Below, in pieces: positions 1-9,325 of a stretch of 64,000 nt of DNA. Within the stretch, counting starts at the first letter, position 1. Every line of letters begins with the position of its first letter. The stretch spans positions 1-64,000 of the forward strand of contig QHSX01000069.1 of the NCBI GenBank assembly GCA_003221695.1, in the 5' to 3' direction. Under the pieces are notes generated by a model that was not told the origin of the DNA, did no database searches, and worked only from the letters and a program-made list of their open reading frames with translations. Made by a program: the position numbers and the translations under genes. This DNA is from Candidatus Rokuibacteriota bacterium (GTDB lineage Bacteria > Methylomirabilota > Methylomirabilia > Rokubacteriales > CSP1-6).

Positions 1-1223
1 TGCGTGGTGGTGCACACGTCGAACCGCTTCACGTTGGGGCCCAGCGACGTGTAGAAGATCGTGCAGCCGTCGCTGGCGAGGTCGACCCACAACGACCCGC
101 GCCGCTCGGCGGCGACCTGGTACGCGACCGACGGCCGGCCAGCCGCGATTTTCAGGATCTGACCGCTGCAGTCGGCCTGGCCGACGTACATGTTGCCGGC
201 GGCGTCGAAGGTGATCGAGCCCGGATTGCAGTTGTAGCCGCTGCCGACCGAGCCCTCGGACACGCCGTGGACGTTGAATTTCTCCACGGTATTGCCGGTG
301 GTGCAGCCCGCGTCCACGCACCAGCGGGTGGCGTACAGGTTGCCGGCGGCGTCGAACCTGATGCCCTCGGTGTGGCCCGGCACCGTGCCGGTGAGCTCCG
401 CCTTGAGGGTGCCGTCGGGGCCGCGCCACTGCACGGTCCCCTTCTCGAACGAGAGGAGCAAGTCGCCGGCCGCAAAGGTGTCGGACGGCGGAGGCGGAGA
501 CGTGTTGGAGACCGTCACCGTGACCGGCTCGGAGATGGTCACGTTGCCGGCGGCATCCCGCGCGACGGCGGTCAGGGTATGCGACCCGTCGCTCGTGGTG
601 GTCGTGTCCCACGGGACCGAGTACGGAGCTTCGGTGTCTTCCGCGCCGAGGTCGGCGTCGTCGAGCCTGAACTGGACACCCGCGACGCCGACGTCGTCGG
701 AGGCGGTAGCGACGACGTCGATGGTGCGGCTGACGGTCGCCCCTGACGATGGAGACGCGATGGTGACCGACGGCGGGCTGGTGTCGGGGGGCGGACCGTT
801 AGAGACGGTGACCCTCACCGGGGCAGAGGTGAACTGAAGGCCAACGGCATCTCGCGCGACGGCGGTCAGGGTATGCGACCCCTCGCTCGCCGTAGTCGTA
901 TCCCAGGGGATCGAATAGGGGGCGCTCCCGTCTTCTTCGCCAAGGTTGGCGCCATCGAGCTTGAACTGGACGCCTCTGACGGTGAGAAACCCGATGATAC
1001 TGACGCTGGCGGTCACGGTCGTCGTGCCGGAGACAGGGGATCCGGAGCTCGGCGAAGTAATGGACACCACCAGGCTGCCCGGCAGAGGCGGTATCGGTAA
1101 CGGGAATTGTGCGAAGGCTCGAAGCGGTGAAATCCAGACACAGCTCAGGACGACTAACAGAGCTGCGGCGTAGGAAAATCTCCGACGGCGTAGTCGAGTT
1201 TTTTGGTTCGTATGCGCCTCCAA
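1..1223 (-). CDS. Secreted protein with Ig-like repeats and NHL/propeller-like region (3' end outside window)
   Basis: Reading the minus strand gives an arginine-rich n-region, a hydrophobic stretch and an AFA cleavage-like site, so the product is probably exported. Two similar Ig-like units of about 90 residues follow, each with an SITSPSSG or TIASPSSG start, a VQFxLDxAxLGxED core and a SHTLTAVARDA end. After a proline-rich linker come segments repeating RFDAAGNLY and TFDAAGNMY, typical of NHL-type beta-propellers. No in-frame ATG is visible; TTG near 1223 is the best start before an upstream stop, but a GGAGG lies just inside it, so the start is uncertain. The C-terminus is cut off. Surface binding or scaffold role is inference. 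Confidence 0.6.
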   Translation of the reverse strand, partial: MEAHTNQKTRLRRRRFSYAAALLVVLSCVWISPLRAFAQFPLPIPPLPGSLVVSITSPSSGSPVSGTTTVTASVSIIGFLTVRGVQFKLDGANLGEEDGSAPYSIPWDTTTASEGSHTLTAVARDAVGLQFTSAPVRVTVSNGPPPDTSPPSVTIASPSSGATVSRTIDVVATASDDVGVAGVQFRLDDADLGAEDTEAPYSVPWDTTTTSDGSHTLTAVARDAAGNVTISEPVTVTVSNTSPPPPSDTFAAGDLLLSFEKGTVQWRGPDGTLKAELTGTVPGHTEGIRFDAAGNLYATRWCVDAGCTTGNTVEKFNVHGVSEGSVGSGYNCNPGSITFDAAGNMYVGQADCSGQILKIAAGRPSVAYQVAAERRGSLWVDLASDGCTIFYTSLGPNVKRFDVCTTT

Positions 1224-1376
1224 AACCGAGAGGATAAGTGGATGAAATCATAGCGATCGCCAGCGCCGATCACATCGGGCGAATCCTTCAATCGTGTAGG
1301 AGAAAATCCCCCGGCAGAAACATAGCCAGAGATACCCTCGGGGGTCGGAAGGGAGGGCGGAAGTGCGCGATTTTAG

Positions 1377-1453
1377 TGGTGCGCCCTAGAGGATTCGAAC
1401 CTCTGGCCTTCGGATTCGTAGTCCGACGCTCTGTCCACCTGAGCTAAGGGCGC
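1377..1453 (-). tRNA. tRNA-Arg (anticodon ACG)
   Basis: The minus strand folds as a complete cloverleaf. The acceptor stem GCGCCCT pairs with AGGGCGC, the anticodon stem TCGGA/TCCGA encloses loop CTACGAA, and the T-arm carries GGTTCGAATC. Discriminator A at 1380 is followed by genomically encoded CCA (1379-1377). ACG is normally edited to ICG by TadA. Confidence 0.95.
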
Positions 1454-1454
1454 G

Positions 1455-1548
1455 TGGCGGAGAGGCCGGGATTCGAACCCGGGACAGAGGTTTTGCCCCT
1501 GTAACCGCTTAGCAGGCGGCTGCCTTCGGCCAGCTCGGCCACCTCTCC
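1455..1548 (-). tRNA. tRNA-Ser (anticodon GCT)
   Basis: A class II tRNA with a long variable arm, one base from tRNA-Arg. The acceptor stem GGAGAGG pairs with CCTCTCC, the anticodon loop is CTGCTAA, the T-loop is GGTTCGAATC, and G plus encoded CCA ends the gene. It reads AGC/AGU serine codons. It is probably co-transcribed with tRNA-Arg, upstream of it on the minus strand. Confidence 0.95.
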
Positions 1549-1615
1549 GAACCGTCGAGCGTCATGAGTATAACGGATCTGGAGCCGGCACAAACTCAAG
1601 AGCCAGGGAGCCGCC

Positions 1616-3370
1616 ATGACCGCCCTTCGACAATTCCTGCGCGACGTCTGGACCCTCGCCATCCCCTACTGGTCCTCCGAGGACCGCTGGCCGGCGCGTG
1701 GCCTCCTGGCCGTGCTCGTCGCGATGAACCTCGGACTCGTGTACCTCAACGTGGTGTTCAACCGGTGGAACAACGCCTTCTACAACACGCTCCAGGACAA
1801 GGACTACGCGGCGTTCACCCACCAGCTCGGCGTGTTCACCGGGCTGGCCGCGATGTTCATCATCGTCGCCGTCTACCAGCTGTACCTCAACCAGATGCTC
1901 CAGATCCGCTGGCGGCGCTGGCTGACCGACCACTATCTGGACGCCTGGCTCGCCGATCGCGCCTACTACCGGATGCAGCTCGCGGGTGGGAGCACCGACA
2001 ACCCCGATCAGCGGATCGCCGAGGACCTGCGCCTGTTCGTCGCCAGCACCCTGGCCCTCTCCCTTGGTCTGCTGAGCGCGGTCGTGACCCTCGGATCGTT
2101 CATCGCGATCCTCTGGGGGCTCTCCGGCGCTGTCACGCTGCCCGTCGGCCCCACGGGAGTCACGCTCCCCGGCTACATGGTCTGGGCCGCGCTCGTCTAC
2201 GCGATCGCCGGGACCTGGCTGACCCACACGATAGGCCGGCCCTTGATCCGGCTCAACTTCGACCAGCAGCGCTTCGAGGCCGACTTCCGCTTCAACCTCG
2301 TGCGCTTCCGCGAGAACGTCGAGGGCGTGGCGCTCTACGCGGGCGAGGCCGACGAGGGGCGGACCTTCCGCGCGCGCTTCGCGCGCGTCGTCGGCAACTG
2401 GTGGGGCATCATGCGCCAGCAGAAGCGGCTGACGTGGTTCACGGCCGGCTACAATCAGGCCGCGGTCATCTTCCCGTTCGTGGTCGCCGCCCCACGCTTC
2501 TTTCGGGGCGAGATCCCGCTGGGCGGGCTCATGCAGACGGCGCAGGCCTTCGGCCAGGTCCAGCAGTCGTTGAGCTTCATCGTCAATGCGTACGCCGACA
2601 TCGCCGAGTGGCGCGCGGTCGTTAATCGGCTCATCGGCTTCCGCGACGCGATCGAGCGCGTCCGGCATGAGGTCGGCGGGATCCGCCTCGCGCCGAGCGC
2701 CGACGCGCGGCTCTCTCTCGAGCACGTCGACCTGGCGCTGCCGAACGGCCGGCCGCTCCTCGACGGCGTAAGCCTGTCGGTCGCGCGCGGCGATGCCGTC
2801 CTGGTGACCGGTCCGTCAGGCGCCGGCAAGAGCACGCTGTTCCGCGCGATCGCTGGCATCTGGCCGTTCGGGCGCGGCGAGATCCGCCGCCCGGAGCACG
2901 GACGCGTGCTGTTCCTGCCGCAGATCCCGTACCTGCCCATCGGCACGCTGCGAGAGGTCGTGAGCTACCCCGTGCCGGCGGCGGGGGTGGACGACGGGGC
3001 GCTGCGGGAGGCGCTGGCGGCGTGCGGGCTTCCGCACCTCGTCGCCCGCCTTGACGAGACCGGGCACTGGGCCCAGACCCTCTCGCCGGGGGAGCAGCAA
3101 CGCATCGCGTTCGTCCGCGCTCTCGTGCAACGGCCGGAATGGCTCTTTCTCGACGAGGCCACCTCCGCGCTCGACGAGCCCACCGAAGCACAGCTGTACC
3201 GGCTGGTCCGGGCCCGTCTCCCGGGTACCACCATCGTGAGCATCAGCCATCGGTCCACGCTGGGCCCCTTCCATACGCGGCGGCTACAGATTACGCCCCG
3301 CAGCGGCGCGCCGACGTCCCTCGAAGAGGTGGCGGTGGGCGCGGCCGCCGGGGAGCTCAGAGGCATTTGA
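1616..3370 (+). CDS. SbmA/BacA-like ABC transporter (fused membrane and ATPase domains)
   Basis: This 584-residue protein begins with an ABC_membrane_2-type transmembrane domain (RWNNAFYNTLQDKDY near residue 50 is typical of the YddA/SbmA/Rv1819c group). It ends with an ATPase carrying Walker A GPSGAGKST (about residue 399), signature LSPGEQQR (about 488) and Walker B WLFLDEATSALDE. Relatives move peptides, bleomycin, vitamin B12 or long fatty acids across the inner membrane as homodimers; the substrate here cannot be told. GGGAG lies a few bases before the ATG. It stands alone between the tRNA genes and a peptide ABC operon. Confidence 0.88.
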   Translation: MTALRQFLRDVWTLAIPYWSSEDRWPARGLLAVLVAMNLGLVYLNVVFNRWNNAFYNTLQDKDYAAFTHQLGVFTGLAAMFIIVAVYQLYLNQMLQIRWRRWLTDHYLDAWLADRAYYRMQLAGGSTDNPDQRIAEDLRLFVASTLALSLGLLSAVVTLGSFIAILWGLSGAVTLPVGPTGVTLPGYMVWAALVYAIAGTWLTHTIGRPLIRLNFDQQRFEADFRFNLVRFRENVEGVALYAGEADEGRTFRARFARVVGNWWGIMRQQKRLTWFTAGYNQAAVIFPFVVAAPRFFRGEIPLGGLMQTAQAFGQVQQSLSFIVNAYADIAEWRAVVNRLIGFRDAIERVRHEVGGIRLAPSADARLSLEHVDLALPNGRPLLDGVSLSVARGDAVLVTGPSGAGKSTLFRAIAGIWPFGRGEIRRPEHGRVLFLPQIPYLPIGTLREVVSYPVPAAGVDDGALREALAACGLPHLVARLDETGHWAQTLSPGEQQRIAFVRALVQRPEWLFLDEATSALDEPTEAQLYRLVRARLPGTTIVSISHRSTLGPFHTRRLQITPRSGAPTSLEEVAVGAAAGELRGI

Positions 3371-3440
3371 CGCGGCGGCTTTTTCGACCGATCCTCTGGC
3401 GCATCGAGCGACGACCGGGTCTCGCACGCGGGAGGACACA

Positions 3441-4991
3441 ATGAGTGACTTCCGAACGACGCTGTGCCTCGTGCTGGGCGCGCTGCTGCTGGCGCTGTGG
3501 CCCGGGGCCGCCCACGCCCAGAAGCGGACACTGGTCGTGGCGCTGAATCAGGATCCCGACGTCCTCGACCCGACGCTGGCGCGCTCGTACGTCGGGCGCA
3601 TCGTCTTCGCGCACATCTGCGAGAAGCTCTACGAGATCGATGAGAACCTCCGGATCTACCCGCAGCTGGCCACTGACATGCCCGCGGTGAGCGACGCGGG
3701 CCGGACGGTGACGATCAAGCTGCGGCGCGGCGTCAAGTTCAACGACGGCAGTCCGATGGATGCCGAGGCCGTCCGCTTCTCGCTCGACCGGCACCGCACG
3801 CTCAAGGGCTCGAACCGGCGAAGCGAGCTGGACGGGGTCACCGTGGTCGAGGTCGTCGACCCGCAGACGGTCCGCCTGCGCCTCAAGACGCCGCTGTCGC
3901 CGCTCGCGGCGATCCTGACCGACCGGGCGGGGATGCCGGTGTCGCCGGCGGCGGCCCAGAAGCTCGGCGACAAGTTCGGTACCGCCCCCGTGTGTGTCGG
4001 TCCGTGGCAATTCGTCGAGCGCCTGCCTCAGGATCGGATCGTCGTCGAGCGCTCGCCCCACTACTTCGACCCGACCGCCGCGCGATTCGACCGCATCGTG
4101 TTCCGGATCATCGCCGACGACAACGTCCGCCTGGCCAACCTGCGCTCGGGCGACATCGACGTCATGCACCAGGTCGCGCCGACGGACGCGGCGAGCCTCA
4201 AGAAGGAAGGCCGGTTCGAGGTCTCGAACGTGACGGGCCTCGGGTACAACGGCATCACCGTCAACCTCCGCAACAAGAGCGGCAAGACGCAGGCGCCTGG
4301 GGACCTCGGGACCCCGCTCGCCGACGACCCTCGCGTTCGCGAGGCGCTCGATCTCTCGATCGACCGCGAGGCGCTCAACCAGGTGGCATGGGACGGCCTG
4401 TACACGCCCGGGTGTACCGCCATCGCGCCGAACAGCCCGTTCTTCGACAAGACCCGCACATGCCCCGCGCGTGACGTGGCGCGCGCAAAGAAGCTACTCG
4501 CCGAGGCCGGGCTTGCGGCTGGTTACGCCTTCGAGATGGTGATCGTCAACAATCCCCAACAGCGGCGCGTCGGCGAGGTCATCCAGGGCATGGCACGCGA
4601 AGCCGGGTTCAACATCGCGCTGACGCCCAAGGAGTTCGCCTCCTCGCTGAAGGACAACGAGGACGGCAAGCACCAGGCGTTCCTCATCGGCTGGAGCGGG
4701 CGCGTCGACCCCGACCACAACATCCACCAGTTCCACACCTGTGGCGGAAGCCTCAACGAGACCCTCGCCTGCGACGAGAAGGTGGATGGACTCCTGAACA
4801 AGGCGCGCGAGGTGAGCGATGTCGCCCAGCGCACGGCCCTCTACCGCGAGGCGATGGATCACATCCTCGCCCGCCGCAACATCATCTACCTCTACTTCCA
4901 GAATTACATCGCCGCGTTCCCGAAGAACTTGAAGGGCTACAAGGCCGTCCCGGACGGTCTGATCCGCATCAAGGGGACGAGCTGGCAGTAG
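3441..4991 (+). CDS. ABC transporter substrate-binding protein, peptide/nickel family (SBP_bac_5)
   Basis: The 516-residue protein starts with a signal peptide ending AHAQ, then TLVVALNQDPDVLDPTLARSYVGR, the usual opening of family 5 solute-binding proteins (DppA/OppA-like). GVKFNDGSPMDAEAVRFSLDRH and the late RTALYREAMDHI segment fit the family. It would capture an oligopeptide or similar solute in the periplasm and deliver it to the two permeases directly downstream, the first starting 4 bases after this stop. No lipobox cysteine is visible. Substrate is not predictable from sequence alone. Confidence 0.9.
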   Translation: MSDFRTTLCLVLGALLLALWPGAAHAQKRTLVVALNQDPDVLDPTLARSYVGRIVFAHICEKLYEIDENLRIYPQLATDMPAVSDAGRTVTIKLRRGVKFNDGSPMDAEAVRFSLDRHRTLKGSNRRSELDGVTVVEVVDPQTVRLRLKTPLSPLAAILTDRAGMPVSPAAAQKLGDKFGTAPVCVGPWQFVERLPQDRIVVERSPHYFDPTAARFDRIVFRIIADDNVRLANLRSGDIDVMHQVAPTDAASLKKEGRFEVSNVTGLGYNGITVNLRNKSGKTQAPGDLGTPLADDPRVREALDLSIDREALNQVAWDGLYTPGCTAIAPNSPFFDKTRTCPARDVARAKKLLAEAGLAAGYAFEMVIVNNPQQRRVGEVIQGMAREAGFNIALTPKEFASSLKDNEDGKHQAFLIGWSGRVDPDHNIHQFHTCGGSLNETLACDEKVDGLLNKAREVSDVAQRTALYREAMDHILARRNIIYLYFQNYIAAFPKNLKGYKAVPDGLIRIKGTSWQ

Positions 4992-4995
4992 GCGC

Positions 4996-5958
4996 GTGAC
5001 CGAATTCCTCGTCCGCCGGGCCTTCATTTCCGCGGTCACGCTCGTCCTCATCAGCCTCATCGTCTTCACGGGCGTGCGGATGATCCCGGGCGACCCGGCG
5101 CGCGTCATGGCCGGAACCGACGCCGACGCCGCCGGGCTCGAGGAGGTTCGCGAGAAGTACGGCCTGCATGATCCGATCCCCGTCCAGTACGTCCGGTGGA
5201 TCGGCCTCGCCCTTCGCGGCGACCTCGGCGAGTCGATCCGGACGCGGCAGTCGGTGGCGTGGACGGTCGCGATCAAGCTGCCGATCACGGTCGAGCTCGC
5301 GTGCCTCGCCCTCCTGATCGCGTTGGCGCTGGCGATCCCGGCGGGCGTGATCGCCGCCGTCCGGCGGAACACGGCCTGGGACGTCCTGGCCAGCGCGGCC
5401 TCGCTGTGTGGCGTGTCAATCCCGAACTTCTGGCTCGGGATCATGCTGATCCTGCTCGTCTCGGTGCGACTCGGCTGGCTGCCGGCGTCGGGCTTTGTGC
5501 CCCTCTTCGAAGACCCCGTCGCCAATGTCAAGCGCATGCTCATGCCGGCGCTCGTCCTGGGCACCGCGCTCGCAGCCGTGCTCATGCGCCAGACGCGCAA
5601 CGCGATGATCGAGGTCCTCTCCGCGGACTACATTCGGACCGCCCGCAGCAAGGGCCTGGCGGGCTTCGCCGTGGTCGTGCGGCACGCGCTCCGGAATGCT
5701 CTCATCCCGGTCGTCACCATCCTCGGCCTCCAGATGGGCGCCCTGATGGGGGGCGCCGTCGTGACCGAGTCGATCTTCGTGTTGCCCGGCTTCGGCCGCC
5801 TCATCGTCGAGGCGGTCTTCACGCGCGACTACCCGGTCGTGCAGGGCGTGGTGCTCATCACGGCGTCGTCGTACGTCCTGATCAACCTGCTGGTCGACAT
5901 CTCGTACACCGTGCTGAACCCGCGCATCCGCATCGGTGGTGGTGTCGATGGGGCCTGA
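4996..5958 (+). CDS. ABC transporter permease, DppB/OppB-like
   Basis: The 320-residue inner-membrane protein begins FLVRRAFISAVTLVLISLIVFTGVRMIPGDPA, the classic DppB N-terminus, and holds the cytoplasmic EAA loop (DYIRTARSKGLAGFAVVVRHALRNA) that docks an ATPase. About six transmembrane helices are expected. It starts at GTG 4996, four bases after the binding-protein gene, and overlaps the second permease by about 20 bases, so the genes are one operon. The ATPase subunits it needs (DppD/F type) are not in this window. Confidence 0.92.
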   Translation: MTEFLVRRAFISAVTLVLISLIVFTGVRMIPGDPARVMAGTDADAAGLEEVREKYGLHDPIPVQYVRWIGLALRGDLGESIRTRQSVAWTVAIKLPITVELACLALLIALALAIPAGVIAAVRRNTAWDVLASAASLCGVSIPNFWLGIMLILLVSVRLGWLPASGFVPLFEDPVANVKRMLMPALVLGTALAAVLMRQTRNAMIEVLSADYIRTARSKGLAGFAVVVRHALRNALIPVVTILGLQMGALMGGAVVTESIFVLPGFGRLIVEAVFTRDYPVVQGVVLITASSYVLINLLVDISYTVLNPRIRIGGGVDGA

Positions 5959-6850
5959 CGCGGCCAGCCCGATCTATCCGCTCGCGCTCACGGCCGAGGC
6001 TCCGGGGGCGCGCTCCGGCTTCCTCGTACGCACCTGGCGCGTGGGTCGCCGGCGGCCGGCCGCGCTGGCCGGCGCCGTCGTGGTGCTCCTCTTCGGCGCC
6101 ATGGCGCTCGGCGCGCCCTGGATCGCCACCACCGACCCGGTGCGGACCGACTGGAGCCAGATCCGCAAGGCGCCGACGTGGGCGCACCCGTTCGGCACCG
6201 ACGACCTGGGCCGCGACGGCCTCTCGCGCGTCGTGTGGGGCGCCCGCATCTCGATGCAGGCCGGCGTGTTCTCGATCCTCCTGGCAATCGCGATCGGCGT
6301 CCCGGTCGGGCTCGTGGCGGGCTTCTACCGGGGCGCGCTCGACCAGGCGATCATGCGGCTCACGGACGCCTGGCTGGCGTTCCCCTTCCTGATCCTCGCC
6401 ATCGGCCTGGTCACGATCCTCGGCCCGTCGCTCACCAACGCCACGCTCGCCATCGGGCTCGGCGCCACGCCGACCTACATCCGCCTCACCCGCGGGCTCG
6501 TGCTGTCGACGAGCGAGGAGGACTACGTGCACGGCGCCCGGGCGCTGGGCGCCGGGGATGTCAGGCTGATGGCCCGCCACGTCCTGCCCAACATCGTCAG
6601 CGCTATCCTGGTACAGGCCACCGTCGCCGTCCCGACGGCGATCATCGCCGAGGCCGTGCTCTCGTTCCTCGGTCTCGGCGTGCAGCCGCCAGCGCCGTCG
6701 TGGGGCACGATGCTCAACGCCGCCCAGCAGTTCCTGGAGTCGGCGCCGTGGATGGCGTACTGGCCGGGACTGGCGATCTTCATGCTGGCGCTATCCTTCA
6801 ACCTGGCCGGCGACGGGCTGCGCGACCTGCTCGACCCACGAGACTACTGA
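5936..6850 (+). CDS. ABC transporter permease, DppC/OppC-like
   Basis: Second permease of the peptide-type importer, 304 residues if GTG 5936 is used; ATG 5948 is an equally plausible start. The family pattern HPFGTDDLGRDGLSRVVWGAR, the EAA loop EEDYVHGARALGAGDVRLMARHVLPN and the C-terminal NLAGDGLRDLLDPR are all present. The overlap with the DppB-like gene suggests coupled translation. The operon continues into a thioesterase and an amidohydrolase rather than ATPases, so the pump must borrow nucleotide-binding subunits from elsewhere. Confidence 0.92.
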   Translation: MVVSMGPDAASPIYPLALTAEAPGARSGFLVRTWRVGRRRPAALAGAVVVLLFGAMALGAPWIATTDPVRTDWSQIRKAPTWAHPFGTDDLGRDGLSRVVWGARISMQAGVFSILLAIAIGVPVGLVAGFYRGALDQAIMRLTDAWLAFPFLILAIGLVTILGPSLTNATLAIGLGATPTYIRLTRGLVLSTSEEDYVHGARALGAGDVRLMARHVLPNIVSAILVQATVAVPTAIIAEAVLSFLGLGVQPPAPSWGTMLNAAQQFLESAPWMAYWPGLAIFMLALSFNLAGDGLRDLLDPRDY

Positions 6851-6874
6851 AGCGATCGCGGCGCGGCGGTTCTG

Positions 6875-7321
6875 GTGAGCGCTCAAGTTGTAACATGGGA
6901 GCCTGTGAGCGCGTCCGACTACCCCGAGATCCGCGCCGAGCTCCGGGAGCGGATCCAGAAGGACCCCTGGGCCGCGGCGCTCGGCATCCACTACCTCGAC
7001 CTGCGCCAGGGCTACTGTCGCGTGAGCCTCCGGCTCCAGCCTCACATGGTGAACTTCCAGGGCCACCCGCACGGCAGCGTCATCTTCGCCCTCGCCGACG
7101 TCGCCTTCGGCGCGGCGTGCAACTCCCACGGCGAGGCGGCCGTGGCGCTCAACGTCACGATCGCGTTCCTCGACGCGGTGACGCCGGACGCGACGCTGAT
7201 CGCCGAAGGGCGGGAGAAGAAACAGGGACGGCGGGCGGGATTCTACGAGATCCAGGTCACGACCGAGGCCGGCGCGCCGGTCGCGCTCGCCCACTGCATC
7301 GCCCATCGGGTTGGCCGCTGA
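6875..7321 (+). CDS. PaaI-type hotdog-fold acyl-CoA thioesterase
   Basis: A 148-residue single hotdog domain. NFQGHPHGSVIFALADVAFGAACN matches the PaaI family active-site helix (HGG-x-F-x-LAD-x-AF pattern), and VTIAFLDAVTPDATLIAEGRE is the following strand pair. Relatives hydrolyse aromatic or medium acyl-CoA thioesters as tetramers in the cytoplasm. GTG 6875 gives this length; GTG 6904 is an alternative start. Its stop overlaps the TTG start of the downstream amidohydrolase, which links the two enzymes to the preceding transporter. Confidence 0.85.
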   Translation: MSAQVVTWEPVSASDYPEIRAELRERIQKDPWAAALGIHYLDLRQGYCRVSLRLQPHMVNFQGHPHGSVIFALADVAFGAACNSHGEAAVALNVTIAFLDAVTPDATLIAEGREKKQGRRAGFYEIQVTTEAGAPVALAHCIAHRVGR

Positions 7322-8984
7322 TCTGATCCTTCACAGCGGGACGGTCATCACGGTCGATCCCGCAGGCCGCGTCGCGGAGGCGGTGGCCGTGGCCGACGAC
7401 CGCATCGTCGCGGTGGGCGGCAACACCGAGGTCCGCGCGCTCGCCCACGGCTACACCTGCTTGATCGACCTTGGCGGCCGCGCGGTCGTCCCGGGCCTCG
7501 TCGACGCCCACGCTCACATGGACCGCGAAGGCCTCAAGGCGGTCTGCCCCTCACTCGCCGGCGCCGCCTCGATCGACGACGTGCTCCAACGCGTGGAGGC
7601 TCTGGTGCGAGCCACGGCGCCGGGCGAGTGGATCGTGACGATGCCGCTCGGCGACCCGCCCTACTACTTCGACGTCCCGACGAACCTCAAGGAGGGGCGC
7701 TTCCCGACGCGCTGGGAGCTGGACCGCGTCGCGCCGCGGAACCCGGTCTACATCCGCGCGATCTGGGGCTACTGGCGCCATACGCTCCCGCTCGTCTCGA
7801 TCGCCAACAGCGAGGCGCTGCGGCGGGCGGGGGTCACCCGTGAGACCGTGCCCCCGTGGGAGGGCGTGACGATCGAGAAGGACTCGCGCGGGGAGCCGAC
7901 GGGCATCTTCGTCGAGCAGACGTACATGCCGCTCGTCGAGCTCTCCCTGATGGCTGCGGCGCCGCGCTTCAGCCACGCCGAGCGCGTCCGGGCGCTCAGC
8001 GACTCGATGCGAATCTACGCCGCCACGGGCACGACCAGCGTCGTGGAGGGCCACGGCGTCGCCGAGGAGGTGCTCCGCGCGTACGAGACGCTGGCCAGCC
8101 GCCGAGACCTGACGGTGCGGGCCCATCTCTTCCTGAGCCCGTCGTGGGGCGCGGGCGATCCCGCGTCGATTCGGGCGCGGCTCGACGCCTGGCAGACACG
8201 CATCGCCGGCCGTGGCGCCGGCGACGCCTTTCTCCGCGTCGCAGGCCTCGTCGGCGAGGCGAATCCGACGCTCGACAACGCCGTGCGAGCGCGCGCGATG
8301 CCCTACACGGGCTGGGCCGGCTTCGCCTACGATGCGGCCCTGCCGCGCGCCGCGCTCCGAGAGGTGCTGCGGGAGGCCGCGCGGCGCGAGATCCGCGTCG
8401 CGAGCATGGGGACGGACCTGCTCGACCTGTACGAGGACGTGAACCGCGTCGTGCCGATCCGAGACCGACGCTGGGTCGTCGAGCACATCAGCACCCTCAC
8501 CGCCGACGAGATCGCCCGCATCCGCGACCTCGGCGTGGTCGTGACGACCCATACGAACCGCTACCTCTTCAAGGAGGGCGAGATTCTTCGCTCGCGCGTG
8601 GGCGCCGAGGACTCGATCGTCCCGCTCCGGAGCCTCCGGGACGCCGGCGTCCACGTCGCGCTCGCGACCGACAACGTGCCGACCTCACTCTTTCACCCGA
8701 TCTGGCACGCCGTTGCCAGGCTCGACCGGTCGTCGCGCCGCATCATCGCGCCCGGGCAGCGGCTCGCACGTGCGGAAGCCCTGCGGGCGGCGACGCTCGA
8801 GGGAGCCTATCTCACGTTCGAGGAGGGCGAAAAGGGCTCGCTCGAGCCGGGTAAGCTTGCCGATCTCGCCGTGCTCTCCGACAACCCCCTCACGTGCCCC
8901 GAGGACCGGATCAAGGACATCACCGCGGAGGTGACGATCATGGCTGGCCGGATCGTTCACGGCCCGGGAAACGGGCGCCCCTAA
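7311..8984 (+). CDS. YtcJ-like amidohydrolase
   Basis: This 557-residue metal-dependent hydrolase belongs to the amidohydrolase_3 group. It opens ADLILHSGTVITVDPAGRVAEAVAVADDRI, carries the metal motif DAHAHMD at about residue 65, a later WVVEHIS and ATDNVPTSLFHP, and closes with the EKGSLEPGKLADLAVLSDNP segment. The family hydrolyses amide, carbamate or related bonds of small molecules. TTG 7311 overlaps the thioesterase stop by 11 bases. With an upstream peptide-type importer, uptake followed by hydrolysis of an imported amide is a reasonable inference; the substrate is unknown. Confidence 0.85.
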   Translation: MAADLILHSGTVITVDPAGRVAEAVAVADDRIVAVGGNTEVRALAHGYTCLIDLGGRAVVPGLVDAHAHMDREGLKAVCPSLAGAASIDDVLQRVEALVRATAPGEWIVTMPLGDPPYYFDVPTNLKEGRFPTRWELDRVAPRNPVYIRAIWGYWRHTLPLVSIANSEALRRAGVTRETVPPWEGVTIEKDSRGEPTGIFVEQTYMPLVELSLMAAAPRFSHAERVRALSDSMRIYAATGTTSVVEGHGVAEEVLRAYETLASRRDLTVRAHLFLSPSWGAGDPASIRARLDAWQTRIAGRGAGDAFLRVAGLVGEANPTLDNAVRARAMPYTGWAGFAYDAALPRAALREVLREAARREIRVASMGTDLLDLYEDVNRVVPIRDRRWVVEHISTLTADEIARIRDLGVVVTTHTNRYLFKEGEILRSRVGAEDSIVPLRSLRDAGVHVALATDNVPTSLFHPIWHAVARLDRSSRRIIAPGQRLARAEALRAATLEGAYLTFEEGEKGSLEPGKLADLAVLSDNPLTCPEDRIKDITAEVTIMAGRIVHGPGNGRP

Positions 8985-9109
8985 CCGGACCCGGCCGCTG
9001 GGGTTCTCCGCCCGCGTTTTCCGGGATTTGCCTAATTGTCGGAAGCCCGGACAGAGGCAACCTTAACCCTGCATTCCGGAAATCGGTCAGACACGGGAGG
9101 AAGGGGTTC

Positions 9110-9313
9110 ATGAAGGTGGTCTGCGCGTGGTGTCAGAGGGAAGGACGGGCAGGCGTGATCCGCGAGGACGACCCGTGCGACGCCCCGTTCGAGTCGCTTG
9201 GAATCTGCGACGACCATAGTGTCAAGCTGATTTATGAGCTCAAGATGCGCCTCAAAGAGGCGTGGAGCCTTTCGCAGGGCGTAGCCGAGCCGCCCTCGGG
9301 CCTCGCGCCCTGA
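9110..9313 (+). CDS. Small CxxC protein, function unknown
   Basis: A 67-residue reading frame with a strong ribosome site (GGGAGGAAGGGG) just before ATG 9110. It starts MKVVCAWCQREG, giving one CxxC pair, and has two more cysteines (DDPCDAP and GICDDH) with a nearby histidine, so a small zinc site is plausible. The C-terminal third is helical. No family is recognised with certainty. It is monocistronic: the preceding gene ends 125 bases upstream and the next gene is convergent. Confidence 0.65.
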   Translation: MKVVCAWCQREGRAGVIREDDPCDAPFESLGICDDHSVKLIYELKMRLKEAWSLSQGVAEPPSGLAP

Positions 9314-9325
9314 AAGGCGGCCTGG

